Origin: Linum tenue
Lineage: Eukaryota; Streptophyta; Magnoliopsida; Malpighiales; Linaceae
Direction of reading: 5' to 3'
Assembly: GCA_946122785.1 (NCBI GenBank)
Contig: CAMGYJ010000004.1
Location: 12,608,150 to 12,672,149, forward strand
DNA: 64,000 bases
Shown here: positions 9,283 through 20,275 of the stretch, one piece after another
Layout: the number at the start of each line of letters is the position of its first letter
Position numbering within the stretch: position 1 is the first letter of the stretch
The notes under the pieces: generated by a model
The model's input: only the letters and a program-made list of their open reading frames with translations
The model's database searches: none
What the model was told of the DNA's origin: nothing
Translations under genes and position numbers: made by a program

Positions 9283-10521
9283 CCTCCCTATCAATCTCTT
9301 GTACACTTCTGGATTGGCCAAGGGCTCTCCCTGCTTAGCTGTTAGCTTCACCTTGTAATCTATAGGTGCTAGGAAATCCTTAGCATCCATATAACCTGTA
9401 TCTACTAGCAGTTATAAGCAATATTTCCTCTGATTAACATGTATGCCCTTATGATCCCTATAGACTTCCAGTCCAAGAAAATACTTTAAGATTCCAAAAT
9501 CTTTAATTTTAAACTCTCTTACAAGGAACAACTTCAACTGCTCTATGTCCCCTAAGGAACTCCCTGCAATTAAAATGTCATATACATAGACCAAGACCAC
9601 CAGAACTCTGCCTTGTGTTCTTTTAACAAACATGGAGTAGTCAGAAGCTGCTTGAGAGAAACCATGTTTAAGTAAAGAACCTACTAGTTTAGCAAACCAC
9701 TGCCTACTAGTTTGCTTTAAGCCATATAGTGATTTCTTCAGTTTAAGTACCATTCTCTTATCTGGTAGTTCCATACCTGGAGGAGGCTTCATGTACACTT
9801 CTTCATGTAAATCTCCATGGAGGAATGTGTTTGACACATCCATCTGGTTTATATGCCAGTCATTGGCTGTTGTGACTGCCAACAGAACCTTGAATGAGTT
9901 TATCTTGGCTACTGGGGAGAATGTATCTAGGAATTCTATCCCATAGATTTGAGTAAACCCCTTAGCTACAACCCTGGCTTTGTGCCTTTCAATGTTTCCA
10001 TCATATCTGAGTTTCATGTTATACACCCACTTGCATCCTATTGCTCTTTTCCCGGGAGGATGAAAGGCTGGTTCCCAGGTTTGATTAGCCTCTAGTGCCT
10101 CTCTTTCCTCTCTCATAGCTTCTCTCCAGCAAAGTTCCATACCAGCTTCTTCATAGGTCTTAGGTTCCACAACTGTCATCACATTCAGCACATATGTTTT
10201 GTGTACTGATGGGAAATGATCATAAGAAACATAGTTTGCTATAGCATATTTTTGTACAGCTCCCACCTTATAATCCTTATGCCAAACAGGAGCACTTTTT
10301 ATCCTATCAGACTTCCTCAACATTGGTTCAAGTTCTTCATCAACATCAGCTTGCTCAACTAGTTCATAAGGCTCCCCCTCAGAATGTGGTCCAGAAACCT
10401 CAGGAATGTCAAAGAATGGTTCTGGTATTGTAGCTGGACTAGGAAGAGAAGTGGAAGGAGGTGCTGAAGAAGTAGAAGGGTTAGAAGAGGAGGGTGATGA
10501 AGTAGAGGTGGATGGAATCAC
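9283..10521 (-). pseudogene. Copia reverse transcriptase, catalytic motif damaged
   Basis: A Copia RT (RVT_2 type) with recognisable segments IGCKWVYN, ARVVAKGF, FSPVAK, NQMDVSNTFLHG and LYGLKQ. The catalytic YVDD is replaced by YVYD at 9588-9577 (codon TAT where GAT is expected), which removes an essential metal-binding aspartate. The long open frame ends at 9412, but homology continues to 9283 with a GEPLANPEVYKRLIGR segment that belongs to the RT/RNase H connection. The N-terminal 100 residues are serine- and proline-rich and derive from the tandem repeat at 10491-11095. Confidence 0.9.
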
Positions 10522-11095
10522 ATTCTGTGATGGATAAGATGTTGAGGAAGGAGAGTAGGAAGTAGAAGGAGGAAAGACAACATCAACTAGAGTAGAGGGA
10601 GATGCAGGTGTGGATGTTTGTTGAGGAGAAGAAGTGAGATGGAAGGGCAGAATAGTCTCATGGAAAACAACATGTCTGGAGACAAAGGGTTAGAAGGGTG
10701 ATGAAGTAGAGGTGGATGGAATCACATTCTGTGATGGATAAGATGTTGAGGAAGGAGAGTAGGAAGTAGAAGGAGGAAAGACAACATCAACTAGAGTAGA
10801 GGGAGATGCAGGTGTGGATGTTTGTTGAGGAGAAGAAGTGAGATGGAAGGGCAGAATAGTCTCATGGAAAACAACATGTCTGGAGACAAAGGGTTAGAAG
10901 GGTGATGAAGTAGAGGTGGATGGAATCACATTCTGTGATGGATAAGATGTTGAGGAAGGAGAGTAGGAAGTAGAAGGAGGAAAGACAACATCAACTAGAG
11001 TAGAGGGAGATGCACGTGTGGATGTTTGTTGAGGAGAAGAAGTGAGATGGAAGGGCAGAATAGTCTCATGGAAAACAACATGTCTGGAGACAAAG
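10491..11095. repeat. Three tandem copies of a 204-base segment inside the Copia element
   Basis: The phrase AGTAGAGGTG GATGGAATC starts at 10501, 10705 and 10909, an exact period of 204. The copies are nearly identical, with one visible difference near 11013. Although 204 is a multiple of three, each junction carries an in-frame TAA on the minus strand, so the duplication breaks the polyprotein. The repeat covers the serine-rich hinge between integrase and RT. Confidence 0.92.
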
Positions 11096-11900
11096 AAATG
11101 ATGGGTGTTGAGATCAAAGAGCTTAAAGCCTTTGGTACCAGTGGGGTAACCAAGGAAAATATATTGCCTGGCTCTAGGAGTAAATTTGGTTCTATCTCTA
11201 AGTAAGGTAGATGCATAACATAAGCTCCCAAATACCTTCAAATGAGACAAGTCTAGTGGTTTGTGATAAAGCAATTCAAAAGGTGAAACGTTATCAGTGA
11301 CTGGGGAAGGAAGTCTGTTAATGAGGTGAACAACATGGAGAATGCAGTCACTCCAAAACTGGAGAGGGAGCCCTAATTGAAACCTATGAGCACGAGCTAC
11401 ATTGAGAATATACTGATGCTTCCTCTCTACACGAACATTCTGCTCAGGGGTCTCAACACAAGAAGTCTAATGTATAATTCCATTAGTAGAATAAAAGTCA
11501 AGCATGTGAAATTCATTCCCCTGGTCACTTCTGATAACTTTGACAGCTTTGTCAAATTGTTTATGAACCATAACACAGAAAGACTTTAAAAGATCACTTG
11601 TTTCTGACTTGTGTTTCATTAAGAAGGTCCAAACACTTCAAGAGTAATCATCCACCAATATAAGAAAGTAGGAGTAGCCATCATAAGACTTTACAGCAAG
11701 AGGTCCCCAAATGTCTACATAGACTAATTCAAAAAGAGACACAACTCTACTATCACTGTCTGGTAAAGGGAGTTTCCTTTGTTTAGCAAAATGACAAGTG
11801 GGACAATGAGAAATGGTAATCCTATTACAAACAGTGACTTGCTTCTTCTTATCTCTATCAGGATGGCCTAGTCACCAATGTCAAAGATCACACTAGTGTG
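10894..11900 (-). pseudogene. Copia integrase core and hinge remnant
   Basis: The downstream part is open from 11274 and contains [13 protein letters not shown] and a [10 protein letters not shown] segment typical of the Copia integrase C-terminus. The upstream core is broken. It has VETPEQN and VERKHQ motifs near 11410-11460 and a TAG at 11469-11467 where Copia integrases have glutamine. A TAA created by the tandem duplication ends the frame near 10894. Confidence 0.8.
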
Positions 11901-11902
11901 GT

Positions 11903-12220
11903 TCAAAGTTGTAGGTGGCTGCTACTTGGTGAGGTGGGATGACAAGAGTCAGATTCAAATGACAAGGAAAGGGGAAGGTCATGTGTTAACTTGCTTACAA
12001 AGATCAGATTGAAGGTAAAACTAGGGACAAGTAACAAATTCTGTAGGACCAGACCATTTGGGGTTTTAACAGTTCCTATGTGGCTCACTAGGATTCTGGT
12101 GCCATTAGGTAAGTGAACAAACTGATTGGAGATTGGTTTAGCATCTAAGAAGAAAGAAAGAGAGCATGTTATATGGTCTGAAGCTCCAGTGTCCAATATC
12201 CAGATGTGAGCTAATGTCAT
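11903..12220 (-). pseudogene. Copia aspartic protease remnant
   Basis: Contains WILDTGASDHI, the Copia protease active-site region, followed by LPNGTRILVSHIGTV typical of the same domain. The frame runs out at 11903 in unrelated residues, so a frameshift separates it from the integrase. Confidence 0.85.
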
Positions 12221-12487
12221 TAAATCATCTTGCAGGTAAGAAGATAAGATATATTTACCAACATAATTGGGAACAGGTGGAAGCTGCTATGATACAGAAT
12301 AGGCTGCATGCTTGATTGAAGGATAAAGTGGTGGAGAAGGACTCATCCTGTCTAGATTCTGAAGCAGAAACTTAAGCTTATTAAGCTCATCATTTATGAA
12401 GCTGATTGACCCTGGAGAGGAACTCTTGCTTTCAATACTATGGTTGTGCGTAGATGAGTTTGAATCACCACTGTGAGAATCAGATTT

Positions 12488-12751
12488 TCAGTCAGGTTGT
12501 GAAACTGATCCAACAACTGGCCCTCCACCAGACATCCTTGCTACTTTGTTTTTCAACCTGTAGCATTCTTCCTTCAAATGGCCATCTTTCTTGCAATATC
12601 TACAAAATTTGCCTCCTCTGTCTAGATCAGTAGTGTTCTTATTGTTCTTCTCCCCTTCATTATAGTTCGATCTCCGTGGTGCATTAACATTGGCAGCTAG
12701 TGCAACTGATTGAATGCCTCGAAACCATCTATCCATTTTGGATTGTTGCAA
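12488..12751 (-). pseudogene. Copia gag C-terminus with zinc knuckle
   Basis: The CCHC knuckle CRYCKKDGHLKEEC is complete and a lysine-rich stretch precedes it. The N-terminal gag is missing. The sequence beyond 12751 belongs to a different, plus-strand gene fragment. Confidence 0.8.
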
Positions 12752-12930
12752 GGAGTTGCTCTTACTCGGGTTCAGGACCGGCAGCCATTGGGAATCGGAA
12801 TTAGACCAAACATTATTGGTTTGTAATCCGATTACAGATCAGTGGATCGTCCTTCCTTTGCCCACTCAAAGTTGGTCGATGCCCGCGGGTAGCTGCTACG
12901 CAAGATTAGTATGTGAGCCCTGTAAACCGA
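12752..12930 (+). pseudogene. F-box protein fragment (associated domain)
   Basis: A plus-strand frame reads GSHWESELDQ, then LLVCNPITDQWIVLPLP and YARLVCEP. This matches the associated domain that follows the F-box in plant F-box proteins, where CNPxTxQWxxLP is the hallmark. There is no F-box, start codon or upstream exon, so it is a captured or relict fragment. It is joined on the left to Copia gag and on the right to a zinc-finger fragment. The family is inferred from the motif only. Confidence 0.6.
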
Positions 12931-12949
12931 CTGCCATGTATTCAAACAA

Positions 12950-13137
12950 AAGATTCCACAGGCAGCGAGGGTCGCATCTACTGCACTCGCCGCTTCTCTA
13001 CCTCCCAAGCACTCGGCGGCCACCAGAACGCACACAAGCGGGACAGTGCCGCCGCCCGCAGAAACCTCATCTGCCCCTCCGACGACAACAACCGACGGTG
13101 GGTTATGCTGTCGGCGAGTATTGGTATTGGGGATTAG
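12950..13137 (+). pseudogene. C2H2 (EPF-type) zinc-finger fragment
   Basis: The frame starting at 12913 contains FSTSQALGGHQNAHKR, the plant-specific QALGGH zinc-finger signature, ending at 13137. Only one cysteine precedes it (YCTRRF), so the finger lacks its first metal ligand. No DLN or EAR tail is seen. Together with the adjoining F-box piece it forms a chimera of two unrelated host gene fragments. Confidence 0.7.
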
Positions 13138-13149
13138 AAGAAATTAGGG

Positions 13150-13434
13150 TTTTCTATTTATTTTAAATAAAAATGATAGTGAGGTGGAAATGAGATGTCA
13201 ATTTTTAAAAATTCAATTTTATTAATTTTAAGTTGCCACGTCACACATTTAACAATCAACTTTTAGAGTTGACCGCCACGTAAGCAAATGTTAACGGAGT
13301 TGGATGGAGAGTGACCAAACGTAAACAATTTCAGTAAACTAAAGTACCACCAATGAATTTAAATATTTCGAGTGACCAAATTTGAACGTTCTTTATAATC
13401 TCAGACTCTCAGTGACCAACCATGCAATTAACCC
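13150..13434. mobile_element. Right end of a Mutator-like element
   Basis: The reverse complement from 13434 reads GGGTTAATTGCATGGTTGG followed by TCACTGAG. It resembles the TIR starts at 23493, 43201 and 56496. A TTAACGGAGTTGG and CCACGT-rich tract further in is also typical of these MITEs. The matching left TIR was not found, and it may have been lost beside the gene fragments at 12752-13137. Confidence 0.5.
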
Positions 13435-15161
13435 GCCAATTATCCATAATTTTCGAGTTCATAATGTTACACCAAACCAATAAAAATTCATTTGTTTAAG
13501 TTTGATCCTATTTAATCGAGTCGGATCACACGAATGCTAGTTAGTTACAGAGCTAGCAGGGAAGCTGCTCTAGAACTTTATAAGTTTACTAGCTAGGGAC
13601 CGTTCCAGTTGGCCGGTTGTATTTTATCAATGGCGTAGACAACGATAATAACCATTCACTTGTTAGAATTGATGTTTTTTGGGATAGCCTCTCCATCATG
13701 TATCTCCAAAATTCATTTGTTGAAGTCTTCAATCTCATATTTAAAGATATTTTCAAAACTTTTATGCATATCACAAAATACGACTTCGTGGTAGAAATCC
13801 AAGTTCTCTTAGTACTTGTTATTATTCTTTAAAAATCTACATGAAACATAACATAAATTCGGTCAAAGAGTAGGTCCTCACTATTTGGGTGTTTCACATG
13901 CAAAATCTGTAAGAGAGTTATATGCGCTGCTTCAATATTATGTTTATCACTCACAGTCACAGGAGCTTTATCTAAAATAATAAGAGATGCATTATGAATC
14001 CACTACACTAACTCAGTTTAACATGAAATGTTTGATTTGAATCATATCCTATTGGAGTATGAAATCGAGAATAAGTCGTTTGACCTCTATCTATTATCAA
14101 AGTTGTAATATTGGAAGAAGCAATGTACAACACTAATTTATTTTATGCCTTAGTTTGAAATAAATAACCTTCTAATAAATGTTTTTCACCTCCAAACACA
14201 TCAAGTAAGAAGAAACTTTCATTTTCTCCGTTTACAATTTTAACAATTTCATTGAATGGCCTTCATTGTTCTGAATTCAATTTTGTAATACAACTACTAA
14301 ATTCGTTTCATTAAATCTTATGAATTGCAATTTAAATCCTTGGAAATTATTTGATTATGATAATTTCAAATGTTTGCAAATATAGAATATCATTTAGCAC
14401 AAGAAAAATTTACCCTTCCTTATGTTCAAAATTGATTCACTATTTATTTAAATAATTTATGTTTTACTGGGTATGATGCTCTTTTGTTGAATGAAATTTT
14501 AAATTGAAAATAATGAAAGAGTAGAGATATATTATCTACCTGCATGCTGTCTTCCTCACATTATTGTACAATTTTCACAAAATTACTTGTAAGCGTATTC
14601 TTTAACTTTTCGAAATAGGTTGCATATGTTGTATATTGACATTCATTCCCAAACTTGTACAACTTTGCATTACATGAAATACACATTGCCCTAAATATTG
14701 TTGAAAGAGTTAGCATTTATGTATTAATACCTCCTTATATTGAAACATATATTTACTTCCTCCCCATCATGGATTTTCAATTTGATTCTTACAATGTTTT
14801 GTCGGGGATTGGTGGTCGGGTTCGATCTTTGACTCTCACCGAAGGAGGTGGTTCTAATTTTTTTTTTATTTCAACAAAAAAATCTTTTGTTTCTTCTTAC
14901 TCCTAACTTATAACACACAACAAAATCAATAAGATATTTAACTGTTATCTATCATGCCCAAGAATAACCCTTCACATTTTGGAATTGATAGTATTATTTA
15001 GTTCGTCCCTAGATACACATGGCAATGATTATTTCCAAAGTCTAAGTTGTTTACATTCATGAATATTTAATAGGTATATTAGTAAAATAAAATATTCCAA
15101 AATATTAATTGATAAGTCTTATCCAACAATTCTACTAAAGGTTAAAACTTCATAAATTTAT
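13435..15161. other. AT-rich intergenic DNA, nothing recognised
   Basis: Short open frames on both strands have no recognisable motif. The sequence around 13590-13780 reads for about 60 codons on the minus strand without known homology. It could be an old transposon, but I cannot assign it. Confidence 0.5.
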
Positions 15162-15783
15162 GGGCTAATACCACTATAACACCCAAACTATCGAAGAAAT
15201 GTCAATTGTGTCCTATTTTATTCAATATTCCATTTCTATCCCGAACTATTTTTTCGTTAGTGTTGACCGTTAGTACTTAATAGAAAATCTAGTCAGCATT
15301 GACGTGGCATTTGACATGTAATTTTCAATTTTAGTTTTTATTTATTTATTTCACAAAAATAAATAAAAATATAAAAAAGAGAATAAAACACTAAAAATAT
15401 TTCCACAATCCAAAATAAAATAGAAATAAAAAACCCTTCCGACATTGCCGCCCCTTCACCTCCATGGAACCCTCATCTTCCAATTATTCTAAACTCGCCG
15501 ACGTTGCTCTCAAATCCATTCATTATTCTAATCCTTCTTCTTCTTCTTCGCTATTGTGCGAAGCTTGTTTTTTGTGGGTTGTACAGAATGATTAATAAAG
15601 TGGTGGAGGATATGTTGTGGTTGGAACTCATATGGTTGATAGACCGGTGGTGGATGAACATGACAAATCTGGGTTTTCCGATCTTGCGAGACTCAGAGGA
15701 AATCAGGGAGAACAGAAGAGAAATAGAAAGTCATTGTCGAAGTAAGGAAATCAAGTAAGCTTATCTAGATTTCTTGCAAAGCT
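15162..15783. mobile_element. Left end of a Mutator-like MITE, cut by the assembly gap
   Basis: It begins GGGCTAATACCACTATAAC, followed by a GTTGACCGTTAG and GACGTGGCA tract, the same layout as the TIRs at 56496 and 57254. A gene-like GC-richer stretch follows at 15430-15780. The right end would lie in or beyond the run of N. Confidence 0.45.
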
Positions 15784-15883
15784 NNNNNNNNNNNNNNNNN
15801 NNNNNNNNNNNNNNNNNNNNNNNNNNNNNNNNNNNNNNNNNNNNNNNNNNNNNNNNNNNNNNNNNNNNNNNNNNNNNNNNNNN
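15784..15883. other. Assembly gap of exactly 100 N
   Basis: One hundred consecutive N. The round number suggests a scaffold join of unknown true length. Any reading frame across it is artificial. Confidence 0.98.
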
Positions 15884-16888
15884 GCATCTGTCCAATCACA
15901 AATTGCCGTCGTCCACATCCTCACCTTGCCCGTCGCTCCGACTCCCCAATTTCCAGGCCTTCTCGGCTAACCACCCATCCCACCGAAACCGTCGGCTGCG
16001 GTTATTGGCTAACCGATAGTGCAGTCGGTGTCGGTGACGGTTGGGGATTTCACCTCCTTCTCGGCGTCGGCTAACCGACTTTGCGGTTCGGTTAAAACCG
16101 AAACCGCACCGCTAACAACCCTAGTTATCTATCTTTACATCCACAGGCTACTATCGTAAGTTCATCTTCTTCTTCTTTTTCGTCTTATGAATTCATGTCC
16201 TTGTCATTCTTTGTATGTCGAATCTCATCATTAACTAGCGTTATGTGTGGTTTTTTACTGTTTCTCAGTCTTCACCGAACAGTTAACATTTTCTTTCATC
16301 AAAGTGGTTTGCCTAGGCAAATATCTATATGAAGTTTATGATTATTTTGTAACATTAGATGACTTCTGACATTCATTCGTGACTAATATGCATTTTTAAT
16401 TTTTTTTTTGTATTTATTAGGTAATTTCTAGTATGCGGCCGATCACGAGTTTCGACGATAAAAAATGAGAAGCCATAAATAAAAATTATTTAGAAAATAT
16501 ATAATTTAGTTTATAGTGTATTTATTTTCTACTAAAACAAGCACCTTAACAATGCCTTGGATTATTTATTATACTAACTTTTTCGTATGACTCTAACTAT
16601 TTATGAGTTTTACTCATATCCAAAGTAAATGCATACGGCCAACTAAATGACACCTTGGCCGCTTTGTTTACAAATATGTTTCACATTTGTAACTAATTTT
16701 TTTATTGCATTAATGATTGCTCACTTTACGTTTTCATTTCACCATTGATCACTGGTTGTCCCACTTTATTAACTTTATCATACGTGATAGTTAACTGTTA
16801 TAGTTGATCGTTAAATTGTTCATGAGTCAATTAAAGATTAACATAACTCAGCTCTCCATAGTTATCCATAACTCATATGAATGGATGG
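15884..16888. other. Intergenic, CGGTT-rich repeat then AT-rich DNA
   Basis: 15960-16120 is rich in ACCGAAACCG and CGGTTAACCG-like words, a composition common at the ends of hAT-type MITEs. The rest is AT-rich with no supportable gene. Confidence 0.4.
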
Positions 16889-17080
16889 TAGGGGTGGGAA
16901 ACGATCCGGTCCGGTCAAAACCGGACCGGATTGACCCGGTTTTTTAAGACCGTTTTGGCAAATACCATAACTGGAGACGGGATTGGATGGCATCCGGTTT
17001 CAACCGTGACCAGACTGGGTCCAATCCGGTTTTAAACCGGAACCAGATTGGCCCTTCCAAAACGTTGACGTTTGAAAAAA
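16889..17080. mobile_element. hAT-like MITE fragment
   Basis: It starts TAGGGGTGGGAAACGATCC and is made of alternating CCGGTCCGGT, AACCGGACCGG and similar words. The TAGGG(G/A)TGG start resembles the hAT MITE at 34524. No matching right end is clear. Confidence 0.4.
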
Positions 17081-18828
17081 AATTGAAAAAAAAAAGAAAA
17101 ACAATGAAATTGAGAAGAGGGGTCTCTGCCAATCTGCCTCCTCCAGTTCTGAACCGTCCCTATTTTCTCAATCTCCCTCTTTATTATAGAAAATCATAAA
17201 TTCCTTCTCTCTTCTTCTTTCCCGATCTTTCTTCCACCTACCTCTTCTCCTCTCTGTTCTTCTTTCTCTTTCTTGTTTCTTCCATCTGCCTCTTCTTCTC
17301 TTTGATGAGGCAAGCAGGTTGCCCACTTGGTATGTCGATTTGTCTTCCTCCTTCGTTGTGAGCATCGTCGTCTCCGTCGCCCAAATATGCCTTGGCATGC
17401 AGAGAGGGGAAGATGGCGATTTACATATCATAGAGGGAATTGGGGCTGGAAAGGCGACGAGTCGTGGTCGGCACCTCCTTTTCCTCCATGCACGAGCTGA
17501 TGGCGGAGGAGATTGCGGCGGCAGCGGCGCTAGCTGGGGATGGGGCGGAGTGGAGATGAGAGATGGAAGGTGTTTCAGGAGGATGGACGGGATGGTGGAG
17601 GAGAAGGATTGGATGGTGAGGTCGACGACGGTGGTGGTCGTGGTCGGGCAAGAAAAGTTACTGCCATGGTGTTGGTTTCTTGGTAGTCTATTATTTTGTC
17701 TCTGTTGTCTTCTCTTCCCCGGTTCTTTCTAACCTTTTTTGTGCGATTTTGAACACTTTTGCAGATGCTAAAGATTCGAGTTTGCTTAACTTTTCTGCTC
17801 TGGTATACATAATTTCCTTATGTCTTTAAAATTCAGCTTCTTGTGTTTTCCTTCTTGGCCACAGTGGTGTTTTCCATCTGAACGACTGCGTGAACTATGT
17901 GTAACCATTCTTATAACCATTTATTGCAGATTTTGACATGTACTTTGTTGGTATCTGCAAAAATGGCAGCTAGCCTCGCTGCTTCCCCGAGCTGATTATT
18001 GTAGTTTCAGTTGCCCTTTGAAAGGTTTGTTTTGTATCGAACTTCCTCGTGTAATAGAGTGTATTCTTTACAAACCTAAACTACGCCTTTCCATCACTAG
18101 GTCTAGATTTCCCTTGTGGATTGTGATTCTTATTTATAATTTACACTGTGCAGTGTGGTGCTTCTAATAGCTCGGGTATGTCAAAAGCATCCTGGTATAT
18201 ATATCCTATTTGTGACTCAATTTGTTTGGGGTTATTATTAGGATTGAATGTATTCATTGTTCCTGTAGTTTTGCAAAACTCGAGCTATGTTACAAAACAG
18301 TGCACTTAGCTTCTTCATGAAAGATATTCAATTTCCTGATAGTTTGTGATAGTTGTATCTGTATTTGAGCTGTTTCTGGTAGCTTCGGAGCTTGGAAGTT
18401 ATCAGTTACCATAATCTTCTAGGCTTTTATATGTTAATAACCGTTGTTTTATTAATGTCCGTCCATCTCCAATTTTTGTATAGTAATCTTCATTAATTTT
18501 TATTGACCTTGCTCACCAACTTATCCATTGTCCTCCCCCCATGTTTAGCTGCTGTCTAAATTAACTAACTCCTTCTCCCATTTTGTTTGGATGATCATCA
18601 AAGTGAGAAGGCGGCACATTTTTTGCAAATCTGGAGCATTTGGACACTGAAGAGTTAAAGTGATGTAGCTTAATTGTAGATTGAGTGGTGTTGTGACCAA
18701 TATGATAATTAGGAAGTTCAAGGCGTGTAAACCCCTGGCCCTTTGTGATAATTGCAAACGCCATTAATTCATCTGAACCTACTTCTACTTATTTTTTGTA
18801 CAATTTGATAATTTTGTAGCCTTTGAAT
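17081..18828. other. Intergenic, pyrimidine-rich then unremarkable DNA
   Basis: 17190-17310 is a long CTT-rich tract like a 5' leader. The open frames at 17319-17732 (plus) and 17421-17651 (minus) overlap and have low-complexity glycine or histidine/proline content, so neither is supported. A non-coding transcript is possible but unproven. Confidence 0.4.
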
Positions 18829-19636
18829 GGGGAGCGGTTACGGTGAGTACTACTAAAGTAGTAATCACCGTGGTTACTAAGGGTAAGAATGGTATTCTGG
18901 TGCTTATTGTTTTGGTAGTGATGCTAATTTTTATTGGTAGTGTTTACATTGGGTAGGAATGGTATTCTGGTGCTTATTGTTTTGGTAGTGATGCTAAATT
19001 TTATTGGTAGTGTTGGGCAGGAATGGTATTTTGGTGCTTATTGTTTTAGTAGTTATGCTAAATTTTATTGGTAGTGTTTACATTGTGTTATTAGTGTATA
19101 TCTGTTTCGATGGATTGTTATTCAATATTGAAAATGAGTTGCTTGACCACTTCCAGAAATACCAATATCATTATATAAGTAAAACAAGAAATCAATGCCA
19201 AAACAAAAAAAAAACTATACCAACACAACCAATCGAGACGAACCAATACAACTAATACAACTACGGAAAAAATAGTACCATTACACGACAAAAACTACCA
19301 ATATAAACAATCTATACCATTATAAGAATCAATATCAATCCATTAAAAAAATACTACCATTGCACAAAACACCAATACCATTCGAGAAATAAAAACACTA
19401 CCATTTGACAAAACACCAATACCATTGCAGATTTAATCAATACCAATACGACAAAAACTATACCAATGCAACAAAATCAATACCAATGCGAAAAACAATA
19501 CCAATACCACAAAAAAATACCAATGCGACAAAAAAAAAACCAATACTATACTGTTTCCTAAAACAAACAATCAACCACTACCAAAACAAAAAAAAACATA
19601 TATAGGTTTTACTGTTCTCCTCAGTCGTCTCTTGTG

Positions 19637-19674
<38 letters not shown>

Positions 19675-20029
19675 GAGGAGGTTGACGGAGGGGGCAGAGG
19701 TGGCTGGAGGGGAGAGTGAGGGCAGCGGAGAGGAGAGTAACGGTAGGCAGTCGTTGTCGCCGATATGAGAGAGAAGGAGGCGGGCGACAATAGTCGCCGG
19801 GAAGAGATGCGGCTGGGAGAGAAATATATATTATTAGGGTTGAAAAGAGAGAGAGGGTGAGATTATAGGGAATAGGAATCAGATGCATTAAAATTTTGAT
19901 TTCCAAAATTACCCTAAATGAATTTTGACCGTAAGATTAAAATAGAAGGAAAAATAGAAAATCTAATGGTGTACAAAGAGGTTGCCACTATGGCTACCAA
20001 AAAATTAGTAGCCACCCTACCCATTCCCC
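18829..20029. mobile_element. MITE-like element with internal minisatellite and GA microsatellite
   Basis: The left end GGGGAGCGGTTACGGTGAG resembles the reverse complement of the right end, GGGGAATGGGTAGGGTGG. Inside, a 64-70 base unit containing GGTATTCTGGTGCTTATTG repeats three times from 18891. The 19140-19600 segment is full of AATACCA words complementary to TGGTATT in that unit. A GA microsatellite lies at 19640-19672. No clear target duplication was found. Confidence 0.5.
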
Positions 20030-20275
20030 TTTAGGGAATGTACATTTATTTTGATTTTTGAGTATCCGTGACGCGAAGCGCCGGCAACAAAAACCAGTGT
20101 AATTTATTCTAGTGAACTTTGCCGCTCCAGGCGGTCTCCTCTTCTCTCACCCCCAATTTCAAATTTTTCCCAATTTTACCAAGTACTGTGGCTCTGACAC
20201 CCCGTGAACTACCGCCCATAATTGCACAAAGGAGAACCAAACTACCCAGGTCCCCCAGAAAGGGGAAATTTGCAA

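Larger units (their letters stand above)
9283..12755 (-). mobile_element. Decayed Ty1/Copia retrotransposon, interrupted by element A
   Basis: Minus-strand remnants lie in Copia order: gag zinc knuckle (about 12600), protease (12190), integrase (11900-11280), the post-integrase hinge (11270-11000), a tandemly amplified segment, and reverse transcriptase (10520-9283). The RT frame is still open at 9283, where element A begins, so the RNase H and 3' LTR lie left of element A, outside the window. No 5' LTR is recognisable at the right end, where sequence changes abruptly near 12755. Stops, a damaged catalytic motif and a tandem duplication show that it is inactive. Confidence 0.88.

Noticed and set aside
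15774..16019. Open frame spanning the run of N
   Set aside because: It crosses an assembly gap of unknown size, so the reading frame has no meaning.
17319..17732. 137-codon plus-strand ORF following a CT-rich leader-like tract
   Set aside because: Low-complexity glycine and cysteine content, an overlapping histidine/proline ORF on the other strand and no recognised family.
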